From Archegozetes longisetosus (taxonomy: Eukaryota > Arthropoda > Arachnida > Sarcoptiformes > Trhypochthoniidae), in contig JAEMBT020000002.1 of the NCBI GenBank assembly GCA_018873245.2, forward strand, positions 3,662,001-3,726,000: a DNA stretch of 64,000 bases. The letters run 5' to 3'. Position numbers and translations under genes: made by a program. The notes beneath the pieces are model-generated. The model saw only the letters and a program-made list of their open reading frames with translations, searched no databases and was not told where the DNA came from. Positions 47,709 through 61,054 of the stretch are shown one piece after another (position 1 is the first letter of the stretch; each line of letters begins with the position of its first letter).

Positions 47709-48199
47709 TACTTCTCTCCTATCGGACAGCAACCGTAATCTATGAACGTGCTCATTTGTTTTTAACCTAATTAAAAACTCATTCTTAAACTTGAATTTGA
47801 AAAATAGGCATTTTTCGAACAATAGCAAAAATATATTAATCGCTTGTTTTGCAAATGCCTGTACTCTTCATTGGTGCTTCATTAATGTGCTCGTTGAATT
47901 AGGTTCTTGTTTTTCGTTGCATTTATATTACTTGTAAACTTATGTGAGTAAAAACAAATATATTTTATGATTGAAGTCTATTTTATCAAAATAGATGAAT
48001 TAGCTTTAGAAATAATACGGAAAACAAAATAAGTTTATTTGAATTTGAATCTAATTAAATTGATATCAGATAAAAAAGAAATCAAGGTCAGATACAAGCA
48101 TTGGAAACTTAGTCAAAATGAAAACTTTCTTCAAATGCGTTTTCATTCAATAGATCAAAAGCTTATAAACTTATCAAGTCTAGGTTATACTTCAATTTG

Positions 48200-48408
48200 T
48201 TCGGTTTATGGTTGAAGTATGATTTAGGTTTAGGTAATTATTTGGTTACCACAGCAATGCTCTATCCTAGCCTAAGTGTAAAAACGATTATGGCAGCAAA
48301 TCAGTTCAACTAGATTAGGCAAGGGAAACGGCTAGGTAGGAAAACAATATTGTAATAGCCACAAAACTACATAATAACTAAACCCTACTTCATCAACCAT
48401 AAACCGAA
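48200..48408. mobile_element. MITE, TTCGGTTTAYGGTTGA family, copy 2
   Basis: Ends TTCGGTTTATGGTTGAAGTA and (reversed) TTCGGTTTATGGTTGATGAA; about 209 bp, same family as 43676-43896. Non-coding. Confidence 0.75.
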
Positions 48409-48822
48409 CAATAACCCAAATCTGCTTTCCATGTGAAGGCTAATAAAACTTGCAATATTTCTGAATAACTGAGTTCGATCATGATTTCCGTTAGAAGTTT
48501 CAATTCAAATCAATTCAATTGAGATCAAACTCGTTTGTAATAAAGCTTATTAAACATTTGAACTTCACTTTATTCGATTTAATTTGATATCAGTTGTCAT
48601 GAGAGCAGATGTACTTCGTATTCACTATAACTCTTGAAATGATAATGAAATAAAAAGTATCTTAAATATCATTTTAACCTTTTGTTTATTGCTCTTTCGT
48701 GAAAATGACTTATGATATATTTACATAGATATGAATTAGAGAAAATGCGATAACTTTAAGTTAATAAGAACAGGAAATATAATACAAAAGTTAAGGTAAT
48801 GTAAGATTCAAGTTGAAAACAT

Positions 48823-49940
48823 TTAGTTTTCTTTCCTTTTTGGGCTTTTTGAAAAAGCTTTTGATACAAAATAAGGAATAACTGCTACAAAAATATAAGG
48901 CAAGACTGCACTTAAGATGAAAGCTAATGCATAACATAAGTTAACGTTTGATTTGGGAAGTGGAATGAATTCAGTTGCTTTTGCGACAGCCACTGAAAGA
49001 ACGGCTGAAATAATTTTCATTGAAGTAGTAAATCGTTCTTTTGTTGCAATTCTGTGCAATTCTGAATGCAAGCCAAGACCCATTCCGAGGAAGAATCCGG
49101 TGTAACGCATCATTGAAAAGAATGGCGTTGTGTCCAAATGCACGTGTTCTCGTTTGGCGCACCATTTCAGAGCCCTCTCTACTGACCACATCGGGTTGAA
49201 GCCCATCATCTTGAGTAAGGCATAGGTCGAAAGAGCAGAGATGAACAAGCCAACAGTTCCAAGTAAGTAATGCTTTTGTTTGAGACTATCGGTGTCTAAG
49301 TTGCTGACCAGCATTGCGACTGCAACACCGATCACCATTCCAAGAAGACATTGGTGGGGAAAGTGTGCTGCGAGATATACTCGTGAAAGACTAACGCAGC
49401 ATAAGACTATTGTATAAGTTGACCAACAAATGCGGTTCAGAATTGATCTCTTGGTCAAAGTTCCTCTTCGTCTGAGGAGCGCTTCGATCAAGATATACCA
49501 AACGGCTGCTGTGACCATCGCATGACCAGATGGAGAACCAGGACCTGTTTCGCATGTCATGAAATACTGTTGAATTGCTGGAAGTCTCGATTCGCCAGTT
49601 TTATAGACTTGAGTCTCATGTATCCACCAATAGGGACGTTCGCCTCTCATTATCCATTTTAGTATTTGGTTCGACCACTCGGCCATTACTGTGACCCACA
49701 TAAGTTTGCGTCCAGTATAGCGATCCAGCGAAAACACAAGTGGTGCGTAGAATAGGAATGCATAGCGAGGGTCGAACAGATTCGACAGCAAAAACATTAT
49801 ACTCTTTTGCTGATGAAAACTATATTAATTCAATAAACAATAGTTAGTAAGGCTTTAAATTCGAGTCAAACTTTATGCAAATCATACCTGCTCTGTATCA
49901 TGGATATTGCAGAGATACTATTTTCGTGAAGTAAATCCAT
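48823..49940 (-). CDS. G6pc: glucose-6-phosphatase catalytic subunit
   Basis: Two exons, 49940-49888 and 49801-48823, about 343 residues. It hydrolyses glucose-6-phosphate to glucose at the ER membrane, the last step of gluconeogenesis and glycogenolysis. The PAP2-type phosphatase motifs are complete: KWIMRGERPYWW (Lys and Arg-Pro of motif 1), PGSPSGHAM (motif 2, acid-base His) and SRVYLAAHFPHQ (motif 3, nucleophile His). Further G6Pase landmarks are TCETGPGSPSGH and EHVHLDTTPF. About nine membrane segments. The C-terminus KRKEN fits a KxKxx ER-retrieval signal. The ATG at 49797 is only internal: a first exon MDLLHENSISAISMIQS joins in phase (QSSIMFLLSNLFD) and restores the usual N-terminus, which is why I start at 49940. 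Intron 86 bp. Confidence 0.9.
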
Positions 49941-52900
49941 CGTTATTATCGTTATTTTCAAACTCTACCAAAGCTTAGAAACTTTTATTGAAAGTTTATT
50001 TTTCTTTGAATTGTTTCTCTATGTTGCGAGTTATGATCTAACTGAAGATCATTTGCGAGCTTATATACTCGGGGCAATCCATAGTAATCATGTTTATTAA
50101 CATTTACAAGCACATTCGAGTGACGTTTCACGCATCTGATAGCTGTTCCAAAGGTTAAACCGATTTGTTGTGTTTTTCTAAACAGACTTTAGCTACATTT
50201 TTGTGATGATCACGAATTTATTGAGTGTTCAGACAACAAAATAGTGCGTTAGAAACGGATTCCCCAAAGAACGTGATTGGCTCAACACAGATATGATGCC
50301 ATAATTACGCAAATCTCAAGGTCTTCATGTCAATCATCATTATTTATGACTGCTTCATTGAAGAGGTGTGAAAAAAGCTATTAAATGATAACATGTTATC
50401 GTAAAAACTCGAAAACCAAGAGTAAAGTGCTCGAGAATCCCGATATGTTTGATGTTGTCAATACTTTTATTTATCAGTTTTGTTCAGTTTATTTGAATAT
50501 CTGTTATATAAGGCGCCAAAGAGTCGCTCCAATTTCCCAGATTATTGTTATTTTTATTTGATTAGGACATGTGAGACCAGTATTTTTGGCCAAGTCGACC
50601 AAAGTTTTAATAAGTTTTAGCATTGATAAAAAGTTGAATAGTTAGAGGATTGATAACATGCTCTCGTAGGCCTCATGTTCACGTGAAACCAATATGTTTT
50701 AGCATGTGAAAGTTTGATGATCACCATTCCTGGGCTCTCCCGTTAATTATTCTTTTAACTCTTACTCAATAATTTATCTTAATCTCAATTTATTTGGGAT
50801 TTTCAATAAAGCGTTTTATCATTTGAAAAGAATTTCAAGGTTAAAGATTAGACTCGTTAAGGAAATCTAATTATTATTATTAGTATTCATGTTAACCACT
50901 TCTATACCTGTACATAATGCAGGAAAACGTTTTGAAAGTGAAAGTTGTTTTAGAGTCAAACTATGTTTTGAATGTAAATGATTTCTGAAAACTTTTCCAT
51001 GTTTTTGGTTTACATCTACTTCAAACTGGAGTTGACTTGATGTTTATCAACTGCACAAGTTATTTGACGCTAGCATAACATATTTCCTCAATGATCATGA
51101 ATTATTGGCACTGCTCAAAATTGGCACAACTTTCAATGTTTCATAACAAGAAACTCCCATTAAAAAACGAGAAAATACTACCTATTAAGTAATAACGCAG
51201 TTTGCTAATTTGTATTACGTTTACTGGCCCTCAAAAGTTTAAGAACTGTTTAAAACTTTATCAAAACACATGTTTCGAGCTCTTATATTAGGAACAAAAT
51301 GTTCTCGTACTAAGCAAATTTAGTTACGCTAAATTTTAATTAGCTGTTTTATTAACTAGTATTCTATGAAGACGAAAGTTGCAAAAGTATTGATTCATGT
51401 TTTTATTTGCATACACAGCACTGATAATTTATGTGTTGAAATATGCATCTGTAAGCTTATAAAGAATACAAGGTTAACAAACAGTCGGATGCATTTTAGC
51501 AAATATACGATAGTTGCAAAATTATACTTTAGATTTTAAGTTTTGCTTCTATTTGTTTTTGAAATGAGAGTTTTAGAAGAAATTCTAGAACTGTTTAATT
51601 AGACGATTTGACCGATTTCGATATCGAACTCAAAAAACTAAATTTAGCACACAAGAGATTAAACACATCTTCACAGACGCCAATTGTAATTTGAACCCTC
51701 TATTGGTTTTTTCATAGCTTTTTGCGCAAATTATCACTCAGAGAGTTAAAGTACAGACCTCTTCATTCAAGTCAATTACAGAGTCCATACTTCAAGTACT
51801 TTTTATCATAAATAATAAATTTAAAAAGTATTAATTTCATCAATAAGCCAGTTGAAGCCAGTTTGTAACCCTTTGGACTCTGATAATTTTAAAACTATTT
51901 TATTTTTGATATAATGCTGTTTATTTCAAAATCATTTTTGGGTTCAACTAATCTGCCGTTTAGTTTTGTGTAATGCACGCAACTTACTCGAATTTGCACT
52001 GTACAATGCGCCTACACTTCTAACATATAATTTGCACGTCTTTACTTAGAATGCAAGAATGCAAGTTAGAAACAAACACTAGAATTTTGAGCATAAGATT
52101 CAAATACAGAACCCGAATGTGATTGTTTCTAACTTGAATTTTCAGTAAAGCAATAGCTGATAATAATGCATAACTGATTGCCATGGACTTTTGAAATGCC
52201 CAAAATACTAGGCCAAATAATGTATGCAAACGTAGAGAATATACGCGCATTCAATAGATTGCAAAACTCCTTTTGTTTAATACATGATTTAATATGGATT
52301 TTTCAAGCCTTGAGCTCTAAAGATGCATAAAAATCAAAGCCAGAACTGATTGACTTTGGATTTGCAGAAATAAAAGTTATTGTTTATAAAAAGGCGTCTA
52401 AACTCCTTTTTAGTTTACAATGCGAAATGCTTTGTTTGTTTAGTTATTTGTTATTTAGTTTAGGTAAAAGTAATATAAGGTCTTTTATTATACTGTATAT
52501 ACAAAACAAGAACAAAATACTCGTAGAATACACAAAAAACACTCAAGTCCTTCATATATGATATCGGTAAAAGATATTACGTGACTTTTTTTCATAGCTT
52601 ATTTTTCTATCCTTATCCTATAGATTACTGTTAGACTTTGCTTTAGATATAAAGCTGAGATCTAGGTTCGGAATTCGCTTTAAAGTAACTAAACTTGCTC
52701 CCATCATCCTATTCAAAAACTATGTAAGATTTCACTGACTTTTCAAGGTTTAACTCATCAATTCATTTCAAAAATCATTATAAATAATCAGAATTTTTAA
52801 TCGTCATTTCTTACAAAAAATTTGATGTATCGAAACCTCTATTACAATCTGGAGTGAGTTTTCTTATCAGTTTGAATTAAAGATAAGTTTGAAAAAAGTC

Positions 52901-54887
52901 AGAATTTAATACTCGATGATAATTTGAATCATAAGTTGATCCATTATCATTAGAAGTACCTTCAGAGTGATAGAACTTTTAGTTGACTATTTACAAACTG
53001 TCTTTAATAACATTTGAGAAATGCGACGAAATGCAAGGCTTCGATTTTATTTCTTTCCTAACGTGTTAGAATCTGTTTCGAAACTCATTATTGTCAAGTA
53101 TTACTCAGCGGAATGTGCATTCAGTTTTAAGCTAAGCAGAAACTGACTTGCTGTGAAAAATAAAATAGAAATTATTGCAAAGCATTAGGAGTTAGAACAA
53201 CAATAAACTAGAACTTCTTAAAATGATAGCATAATTGCATGCAATGCAACAACTTATTATTGAATGATGAGCAACACTCTTACGATCACAGCTTTAGTAC
53301 AAAATAATTCTCGTATTTTTGCGTCTCGCATGCACTTAACCCAGCCCAATCCAACCTAACCTAGCCTAATTTGCATTAATAAAGTGTGTACGCGGAGAAA
53401 AAATGTTTCATTATTGTGAGCGTGTGTATTGCTTAAAATTGCTGAAATGAAGCTCTTCTGTCTCGCATAACGATGAAATACTCATTCCTTACGAGCTAGT
53501 GTGTAGGTTTCTGTATGCGCTATAGAAAAATGCAAACACTCGCTCAAAAGAAATATTTGTCTAATATAACTTCGCTCGAGAAAAATTAAGTTTGCGCCAT
53601 GCAACCAATATAAACTTAGTTCTCCATAAAAGCCATCGTTAGTGTTTAGTTGGTATACAGTATTATTTCTTTAAATTGTTAATAACTTAGTGTTTCATTA
53701 AAATGTAAACTTATCTAAGTTTTGCTAGATTTTCAATCGATTCAACAGAACGAATTGCATACTCTTGAACACGAAATTTCTATTTGAAACATTGATACAT
53801 GAACCGAATATTAAAAAGGGGTTTGCTGTATTTTTCCACTGTTGAAAATGTTGTTAGTCATCTAAACTTTTACACGTGTCAGTTTTGTTTTTAAGGTTCG
53901 GTTGGTAATCAAGCATTTGTTTTATGTTGGCGAAAGTTTACCAACACTTTGAAGGACAGAAACGTGTGTTTGACTGATTTAAAAAGTAATTCGACTCTAA
54001 AGTTTAAGATTTATCTTTAGATTTAAAGAGTAAAAGTTTATGAATTCTGAAAGTTTGCTACTATTTGAAGCGTATTCTTTTAATCAAGTTCAAAATGCTG
54101 AAGGGAATAGCAGAAAAAGTAGTACTTATTTTGCAGAACTGCATTTTTAGCTTTCAAAGCTTTCAAACGTTGATAATTGAACAAACATGGTATTAGTAGA
54201 AATATTACTGCTGAGAATTAGTTAAACTCAACTAAGATTGTGTGCAGCAGCAAGCAAGAAATTGAGCATATTTCATATAAGCCTTTATAAACAGACTAAT
54301 CTAAAATCCATCAATTTTGCCGAATAAGCGTTTCCACAGACCACTCAATCTTTGGCATAATTTCATGAGTAAATATTGCACCAAGTATAATCGCAGCTAA
54401 TTTTTGGCATACTATTAAATAATACATTTACTTCTATTTATCAAACTGAAGAGGAGCACTCGATCAAGCAATTAACTAATTTCAAGTTCAGCAAATAGTG
54501 ATTAAATCAGTTATATATTAACAGTAAACTAAACAATAGTTATGAATATAAAAAAATTATATCAATATTTGGGCGAGTGTTTCGTCGCTTGCATTGCATT
54601 CAATTTTCGTTCAAACAGGACTTTGCTGTTTGAGTATTAGCTATTATCAGAACTTCTCATATTTATTGGATTGCTTCAGATATTATATATTATCGCGTTT
54701 CGATATAAACTCTTTGAGTGCAATGTTTGTTGTAGTTTGTATTGCAGTCGAAAATTGACGAGAGTTAAAAGGTTTCAATACATAAAATTTTAATAAAATA
54801 AAAAATTGTTTTTCAAACTTAATTGAGTAGAAACAGAAACGAGTCAATTCAAAATTATCTACATATAATTCAATTAGACTAAACTAT
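49941..54887. other. 5-kb gene-free AT-rich stretch
   Basis: No open frame with protein family features on either strand and no paired terminal repeats found by eye. A degenerate TTAGG-like run (CCAACCTAACCTAGCCTAAT) lies at 53350-53371. Regulatory DNA for G6pc or the hydratase may lie here but cannot be pointed to. Confidence 0.5.
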
Positions 54888-55956
54888 TTAAACAGTGACG
54901 TCAACATTATTATCAAATTTATGTAAAACAAATTTTCCGTGTCTTCCGATGCCTTCATTGGCGAATAGAGAGGCGCCTAACCATTGAAAATAATATTATA
55001 AGTCAAACAAAAATAAGTTACAATTAAATAAACAAAATTCAAACCTTGAACCGACTCTTTTGCAATGATGTCTTTTCCGTTTTCAAATTCAAAAATAAGC
55101 GCCTCTTCTAATGATTTTGCTTCAAAAGTCGAATAATACGTAGATCTACGATCAGCTTTAAGACATTCCTGAGGAAACTTAGCGATAGAATGCGCTAAAT
55201 TGTAGGCTTGTCCTAAAGCAGTTCCAACAGCAACCACCCTATTCGCTAAACCAAAATCGAGAGCTTCTTTGGCACCAATCGGACGACCAGTCAATATAAG
55301 ATCTAAAGCTCTAGAAAGACCAATCAGTTTGGTTAAGCGAACAGTTCCACCATCAATGAGAGGAACACCGAATCGGCGACAAAACACACCCATGATTGCA
55401 TTATCTTCGACTACTCTCAGGTCACATAAAAGCGCTAGTTCTAGACCTCCAGCCACCGCATAACCATCGATAGCTGCAATCACTGGCTTCGATGTCAACA
55501 TCTGTGATGGACCCTATTGTGGGATCAGTTGAAAAATTAGTTATCAATTGATAGCTTAATAATACATAATAGTATTGAAAGTAGTCTAAAATTAAGAGTC
55601 AACTAAACCATTGGTCCGCGAGGTAAACTCGCGACGTAGTCATTCAAATCGATGTGTTGATCGTTGGCTTGAGACAACTCTTTGAGGTCAAAACCAGCAC
55701 AAAAAGTACCGCCATTGCCGTGAAGAACTGCAACAACAGAACTTTGGTCTCGATCGAAGTCTTCGAAAGCGTTTAGCAATTGTTTTGCTGTCTCTCTGTT
55801 GACACAATTCCTCTTTTGAGGTCTATTAATACCAATAAGTCTTACATTATCCCTGTTTTCGATTGTGACCAATTGCGTTGAACTCGAATAGCATTTAATT
55901 GTATTTTTGATGTTATTTATAAATAAACGATTAGTTAAAACCTTAAATGAAAACAT
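54888..55956 (-). CDS. enoyl-CoA hydratase/isomerase (crotonase family), mitochondrial
   Basis: Exons 55956-55609, 55513-55045 and 54976-54888, about 302 residues. The first 28 residues (MFSFKVLTNRLFINNIKNTI, then KCYSSST) look like a mitochondrial presequence, so I start at 55956 and not at the upstream in-frame Met at 56061. Crotonase motifs: NRPQKRNCVN, the oxyanion-hole loops GGTFCAGFDLKEL and AAIDGYAVAGGLELALLCD, then FCRRFGVPLIDGGTVRL with the Glu/Asp pair replaced by Pro-Leu-Ile-Asp, LIGLSRALDLILTGRP and GLANRVV. Junctions RGPM/GPSQMLTSK and VQG/ASLFANEGIGRHGKF keep frame; the last exon completes the family C-terminus GRHGKF. The closest relatives by motif are hydratases of the GPMGPTR and VPLIDGG type found in bacteria and many animals. 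The substrate is not known; the usual step is hydration of trans-2-enoyl-CoA. Introns 95 and 68 bp. Confidence 0.88.
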
Positions 55957-56079
55957 TGTTTTGTTATTTGTAAGGCACGTGACGCTCATATGACACTCAT
56001 TCAATCCAATTATCAGTTTCAAAATGAAAAGTGCGCTCTTTATAAAAGTTGAAAAAATCACTAACTTTTGATTCTTGAG

Positions 56080-57990
56080 TTCTGCCTTAATATGATTCCT
56101 GTATTGTTGTAAATAGTACTCATATTTAATTTAGTTAACGCTAATTCATATTAAATGAGCACTTATTTCAAATTTTATTGTTAGAGCACGAGACAAACAA
56201 TGATGACTACAACATTATGGTTGAAGCACAAACTATTAGCTTAAGCTAGTTTTAGTTTCAGAGCTTTTTAACCGTTAAGGTCTGACTATCTGATTTCAGA
56301 TCAGGTTCTGAGAATTAAGTTCAAGTTAAGTATTAAACGCTTACTTGAACTCATGAAAATATTGTTAGTCAATGTGATTTGCAAAGAACACAAACCTTCA
56401 ACAAGACTGTAAGACTGTATGTCCACAAGAAGAGTGAAAATTATTCAAATACTCTGGGTCATTAATATTATAGCATAATTAATATTTTCAACAATTTTTT
56501 TACCACAGCATTGTTTTTAAGAACACGACTGGCTCTCAACCCATTCAAACTGTCTGCAATTCGAACGAAAGCCTATAATTTCAGATAAATTAGACTAATA
56601 TTGAAGTGAAGATTTAAGCAAGATTAGACTGACTACAGATCAGGTAAAACTCCTGCTATTCGAAACATTCCATAATTAATTATGTTCATCGCATCTAGCG
56701 GAGAGTAAAAGCTAGCTGTGAGCAGCACTGCTCTTGAAGCTCGATTTTAGCCATCTTTGAAATTATAAGCTCGAGCTTGAAGCTCAAGATTTTGGATCAA
56801 TGTTCTTCATTACTATAAATGTTTACATTGAACTTTGTAGTATAGATGTGGCTAATTCTTAGAATAAGTTTTAGATATCGTCAGGTTAGTTCTAGATTTC
56901 ATTCACTTTTGGGCGTTATAAATGAAGATTTTCTAATAATACAATATGGCCATAAGCAGATGAAACATTTTTAGGTTTAATTCGGCTTCAAAGGTATATT
57001 TGAAACATTATATCAGTCAAAATTATCAATTATCAATAATCAATTATCCAATCGGGCTTTAAAAATGTATGCTTTCAATATAATTAATGATCAATACGAG
57101 TGTAGTTAATAATTTTAGAGATTTTAAAGCTGATTTTAGTATAGACATTACTAAAATGCTCAAGAAAATAAGTTTAATTTTTTTTGGAAAAGTTTCTGTT
57201 GCAATAAATACTTTCTAAAACATCGTAGAAATAGATTTTTGAGTACTTACGTTTAAATTAATTCTTGTTCTGAATTTTCTATTTTAATTCAAATTACTAA
57301 TTTTTCTAATTAGAACTTTCATGGATCAAATTATAAGCTCTATTTCAGTGCTGCTTTTAAATAAAAAACGGAATGCTCAAAATGCTTTAGCTCCGAATCA
57401 GAATAAACTATAAGAGTACTTCACACTCAAGTCCATACATCCATCAAAAAATCTTATCCCCACAATTAATTAGTAATTAGATCCAAACTTTGATATGACT
57501 TTTCTCCATAACGTAATTTTTCTATTTAAAACTTTTTAGAACTAACACGATGAATATTAACAATTGATTTCATTTGTCAAGCATTCAATCAAATCATAAG
57601 ATCTTTAATGAGCTTGAAATGAGTTATATACACAATCAAGCTCTGAGAATTGCACAGCTAATGGTTTCTTTTTAGAGCTTGTGCTGACCTGTGATTGCAA
57701 TTTTCAATTATTTATTCAGTTATCTTTGTTTAGAGATCTTTGCGAATTAATAACGCAAAGTGTTCATATTGAACAAAAGGATACTTTTCTCTTAGCCGTG
57801 AGCTAAGAACATCTAAATGTTTAGAGATCAATGGTAATCAATGGGAGTCAATGGGAGTCAATAAGGGTCAAAGATTAGAGGTCGTTGTAAAAGCTAAAAG
57901 TAAATGAGTCTGTTTTGACAAATTTGCTCTCAGGTCCCCGCTTCATATATGATAACCCAAAAAACATTGACTGGATTTATCAATTTGAAA
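56080..57990. other. intergenic with dispersed repeat copy 3
   Basis: At 56690-56830 the GAGCTCGAGCTTGAAGCTCAA-like repeat, seen also at 14460 and 37140, recurs with ATGTTCTTCA. At 57830-57875 an 11-bp unit (AGTCAATGGG) is tandemly repeated. No gene. Confidence 0.5.
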
Positions 57991-58001
57991 CGGTCTGTAC
58001 T

Positions 58002-58313
58002 TCAATCAAAATTGCTCAACAGTCGACTGTGATTCAATTTAAATAATTGTGATAATGAGTTGGACCGCCATCTCGAGCTATCGCATCTTGCAACTGATGT
58101 GGTATCGACTCAACTAACTTAATACAAGCATAAGATGAGTCAAAGTCTGTTATATCAAAGTTCCAATCTAGTTTTTGAGTATAAATTTATTGATTAATAT
58201 AACTAAACATAATACAGATCCCAACGAGTTTATGAGCCCTTAGGTTTATCAATTCTTCTGCAATTTTTTAGTGATAAAGAATACACAACTTTTATCTGTC
58301 TACGGTACTTCAT
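58002..58313. repeat. dispersed duplicate, copy 2 (partner 9466-9774)
   Basis: Same orientation and order as copy 1, covering the intron and last exon of the small paralogous gene. Confidence 0.75.
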
Positions 58314-58515
58314 GGTATTGTATCAGAAGTGTATCCAATTGCGAATCAACAGTTTCAGAACGTGATTGTTCTGATGATTCAGGTGTAGAATAAACCAAAT
58401 ACATATTCAAATTGCTTAAAATGAAAATAAAGATTATCCTAAAATAATAAAAATTTGAACTTTTTATTTTAATATAACTTAAACGTGACTTTGAATCAGT
58501 TCTTTTCTTTTTCAT
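58114..58515 (-). CDS. small unknown membrane or secreted protein (paralogue of 9.5 kb gene)
   Basis: Exon 58515-58309 starts MKKKRTDSKSRLSYIKIK, has a hydrophobic stretch (YYFRIIFIFILSNLNMYLVY) and ends in a polar part (PESSEQSRSETVDSQLDTLL) at a GTACCG donor. A 162-bp intron with the same borders as in the 9.5-kb copy leads to an exon starting at 58146. In phase it stops after 11 codons (TLTHLMLVLS), because five extra bases (ATGCT) interrupt the frame that in the other copy continues as CIKLIESMPHLLQ. Downstream sequence still reads CIKLVESIPHQLQDAIAR in the shifted frame. So this copy probably has an altered or broken C-terminus. Function unknown. Confidence 0.35.
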
Positions 58516-59524
58516 TGATTAAGGGATAATCTGTTATTAATCGTTTTCATTCATTTGAAAAAGTTCAGAAGAGATTTATTGCTCAATGGGTTCCTTATCA
58601 CCAAAGCCATGAATTATATGTATTTATTATTGTTTTTATATGCAATATAATATGGACTTAAAAGTATGAATATATACTTACAGTATGTTACATTAAATTT
58701 TGATAATTAGTAAGTATTGATAGTTACTAGTAAATATTGATATTTTCTGACCCTCGTAGTAAATTTTGATATTTACTAGTAATTATTGATATTCACTGAC
58801 ATATTTTAGTAAATATCAATATTTTCTAAGACACTTCAGTAAATTTTGATAAAATACCTTGAATGACTTAAAAACTCAATGATTTTTTTATTGTTGTAAT
58901 TATTTTAAAAATAGACATTGCATATCAATATATCTACCATTTTTCGGTTAAGAGGTACTAAACGGTCGGAACGACTTTAAAAATCGGGGGAGGAGTCATA
59001 TCGATAGTACTCGACGAGACAAATCGATCTGTATAACAATCATCAAGCCACGCCCACCGGTTCAAAAGATACGCACCTTTTGTATTAAAACTTATTAATT
59101 CATTTACAAGTGAGCAGGGCTTTTTAAAAATCAAATGAGGAGTCAAATCGATAGTGCTCGATGAGACAAATCAATTGATACAAGAATCATTATTTTACAC
59201 CCACTAGTTCAAAAGTTACGCCCCTTTTTGTATTGGAATTTATAATTTCGTTACCAGGTAGGCAGGACTTTATAAAATTCGGGAAAGAAGTAAAATTTAT
59301 AGTACTCAAAGAGACAAATTGATTGATTTAAGAGCCATTAATCTAACTTACTTGTTCAAAAGTTATAATTATTTTTTAATTCTCAAAATCTCGCTTTGGA
59401 GGAAATTCTGGCTCTTTGACATCCCTGTCTTAAAAGTGGAATCTCCCAAACTCTACTATTGGCTCATTTAAACCGAGGTTATATAAAGGCGTGCAAATAA
59501 GGGAAAATTCATTTTTCTATTGAT

Positions 59525-60879
59525 ATGGAAGGCGAGAAGAAGCGCGGTCGACCTCAAAAGCGAGGTTACTATTCTTCAGAGTCTTTAATACCTATAGAGC
59601 TCCGTCGTCTCGGTGTTGGGCAGAGAAATCAAACGCTCTTTACAGAGCGCACTCACCCTCATCGAGAATCTAGTCATAATTCTAGTCAAATTAATTTAAG
59701 AATTGTAAATAGTATTCCTGAGCTCAATAATATAAATACTAACTTAACTAAGAGTTTATCTAATAATAATAGTTTATTAACTGATGAAAGTTTATTCATA
59801 GATTTTAGTAAATTAACTTTATTTAATTTTGATAGAGTGTTCGGCTGGACCGACGCTATGGTCATTGGAAAGCTCAAATTCACGAGTCTATTAGTTCCTC
59901 CTGATGACCCTGAGCTTTACAATTGTCCAATTTGTGGCAATATCTTACGTAGAGCTAAGCAACAGGATCGTGTATTGGGTTATCGATACTTCTGCAAAGA
60001 TAAACTTTGTGGTGGTACCGTTAATCCAGCAAAAAATACCTGGCTCAGGTCTACGAAAGACCGAAAAAGAGCCTAACCCTCTTCTTCGGTCGCTTAAGAT
60101 ATGCTACAGTTATTTGTGCGGTCTTGAGGTTGGACTCACCTCGGAACAAACTGAGTCTCACCCCAAAACCGCACGGAAGATTATTCTGCTGGTCCGTTAT
60201 ATTTCTAGTCACCACTTCAAGTGTACAACTTGGACAATCGGGGGCCCAGGATGTATTGTAGAGTGTGATGAATCCCATATCTTCAAGCGTAAGTACAACC
60301 GCGGGCGGTTGTATGTGCTTGAAGATTGGTGGATCTTTGGTGCCTTCTGTCGAGAGACCGGAGAGTGTTTTGCCATGATTGTGCCCGACCGTAAAAAATA
60401 CACTCTCTGGCCTCTCATGGCTTCACGGATTGCAGCGGAGTCGACCGTATACAATGACTCTGCTGCAGTCTATGAAGGTATCACGAGCACAGGAATGAAT
60501 TGGATACATCTCAAGGTCAATCACCGTGAGAAAATTGTGAGGCAAGTCCTCTATAATGGCCGCGTCTACAAAGTTCATACGAACACAATTGAAAGATTGT
60601 GGCGACACATTAAATCCTTTATACGGTGGCCACAATCTCCCAATTTCTTATTTGAACAAGTAGACTGGGCCATTTATAACAGAATTTTCTTGAAAGACAA
60701 ACAAAGGTTTGGCTTTCAAGAAGATTCTTGAGCACGCTACTTCTTTTTTGAATGGCCCCTTACAAACTTCTCACGATGAAGAGTCATTCTCGGAACCCCT
60801 CGAACTTACAGATTCTGAAGAGGAATTTGATGATTTTGTAAATTTGGGAGATTCTGAGAGTGACTCGAATTTAGAATAG
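59525..60879 (+). CDS. Merlin transposase (DDE, ISXO2-like), frame-disrupted as given
   Basis: About 450 codons over three frames. The start MEGEKKRGRPQKRGYY carries an AT-hook-like GRP. A treble-clef-like zinc ribbon follows (CPICG at about residue 139, then FCKDKLCGG). The DDE core has Asp in CIVECDESHIFKRKYNRGR, Asp in TVYNDSAAVYEG and Glu in HTNTIERLWRHIKSF, with WWIFGAFCRETGECF and VNHRE between, as in IS1595/ISXO2 and Merlin transposases. The first frame stops at 60076 and the second is open from 59904 to 60731. The third frame continues from about 60705 to 60879 as an acidic tail (DSEEEFDDFVNLGDSESDSN). Both frame changes require ignoring one base, at AAAAA near 60065 and AAA near 60706. 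The catalytic region itself is intact. Confidence 0.85.
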
Positions 60880-61054
60880 TTTATTGAGTTCATTATAGTT
60901 TTGAAATCTAAAGTTTATCAAAGCTGGCTGTGATTACGAAAACTTTTCTAAACTATTAATGAAAAACCGAAAAAGGGAATCTTCTAACTCATTAGTAATT
61001 TTTTAATGATTCTTGCATCAATCGATTTGTCTCATCGAGTACTACCGATTTGAT

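Noticed and set aside
47251..47828. Minus-strand frames of about 60-70 codons
   Set aside because: They fall on the arms of an inverted-repeat MITE and repeat each other's sequence.
52020..52250. 76-codon minus frame
   Set aside because: No start context, family motif or splice partner; composition as expected for AT-rich DNA.
27944..60879. Programmed +1 frameshifting (Euplotes-like) as explanation for the same-direction frame changes
   Set aside because: Long host exons have ordinary stops and no shifts, introns and gene set are animal, and the shift points lie at homopolymers, so insertion error or decay is simpler.
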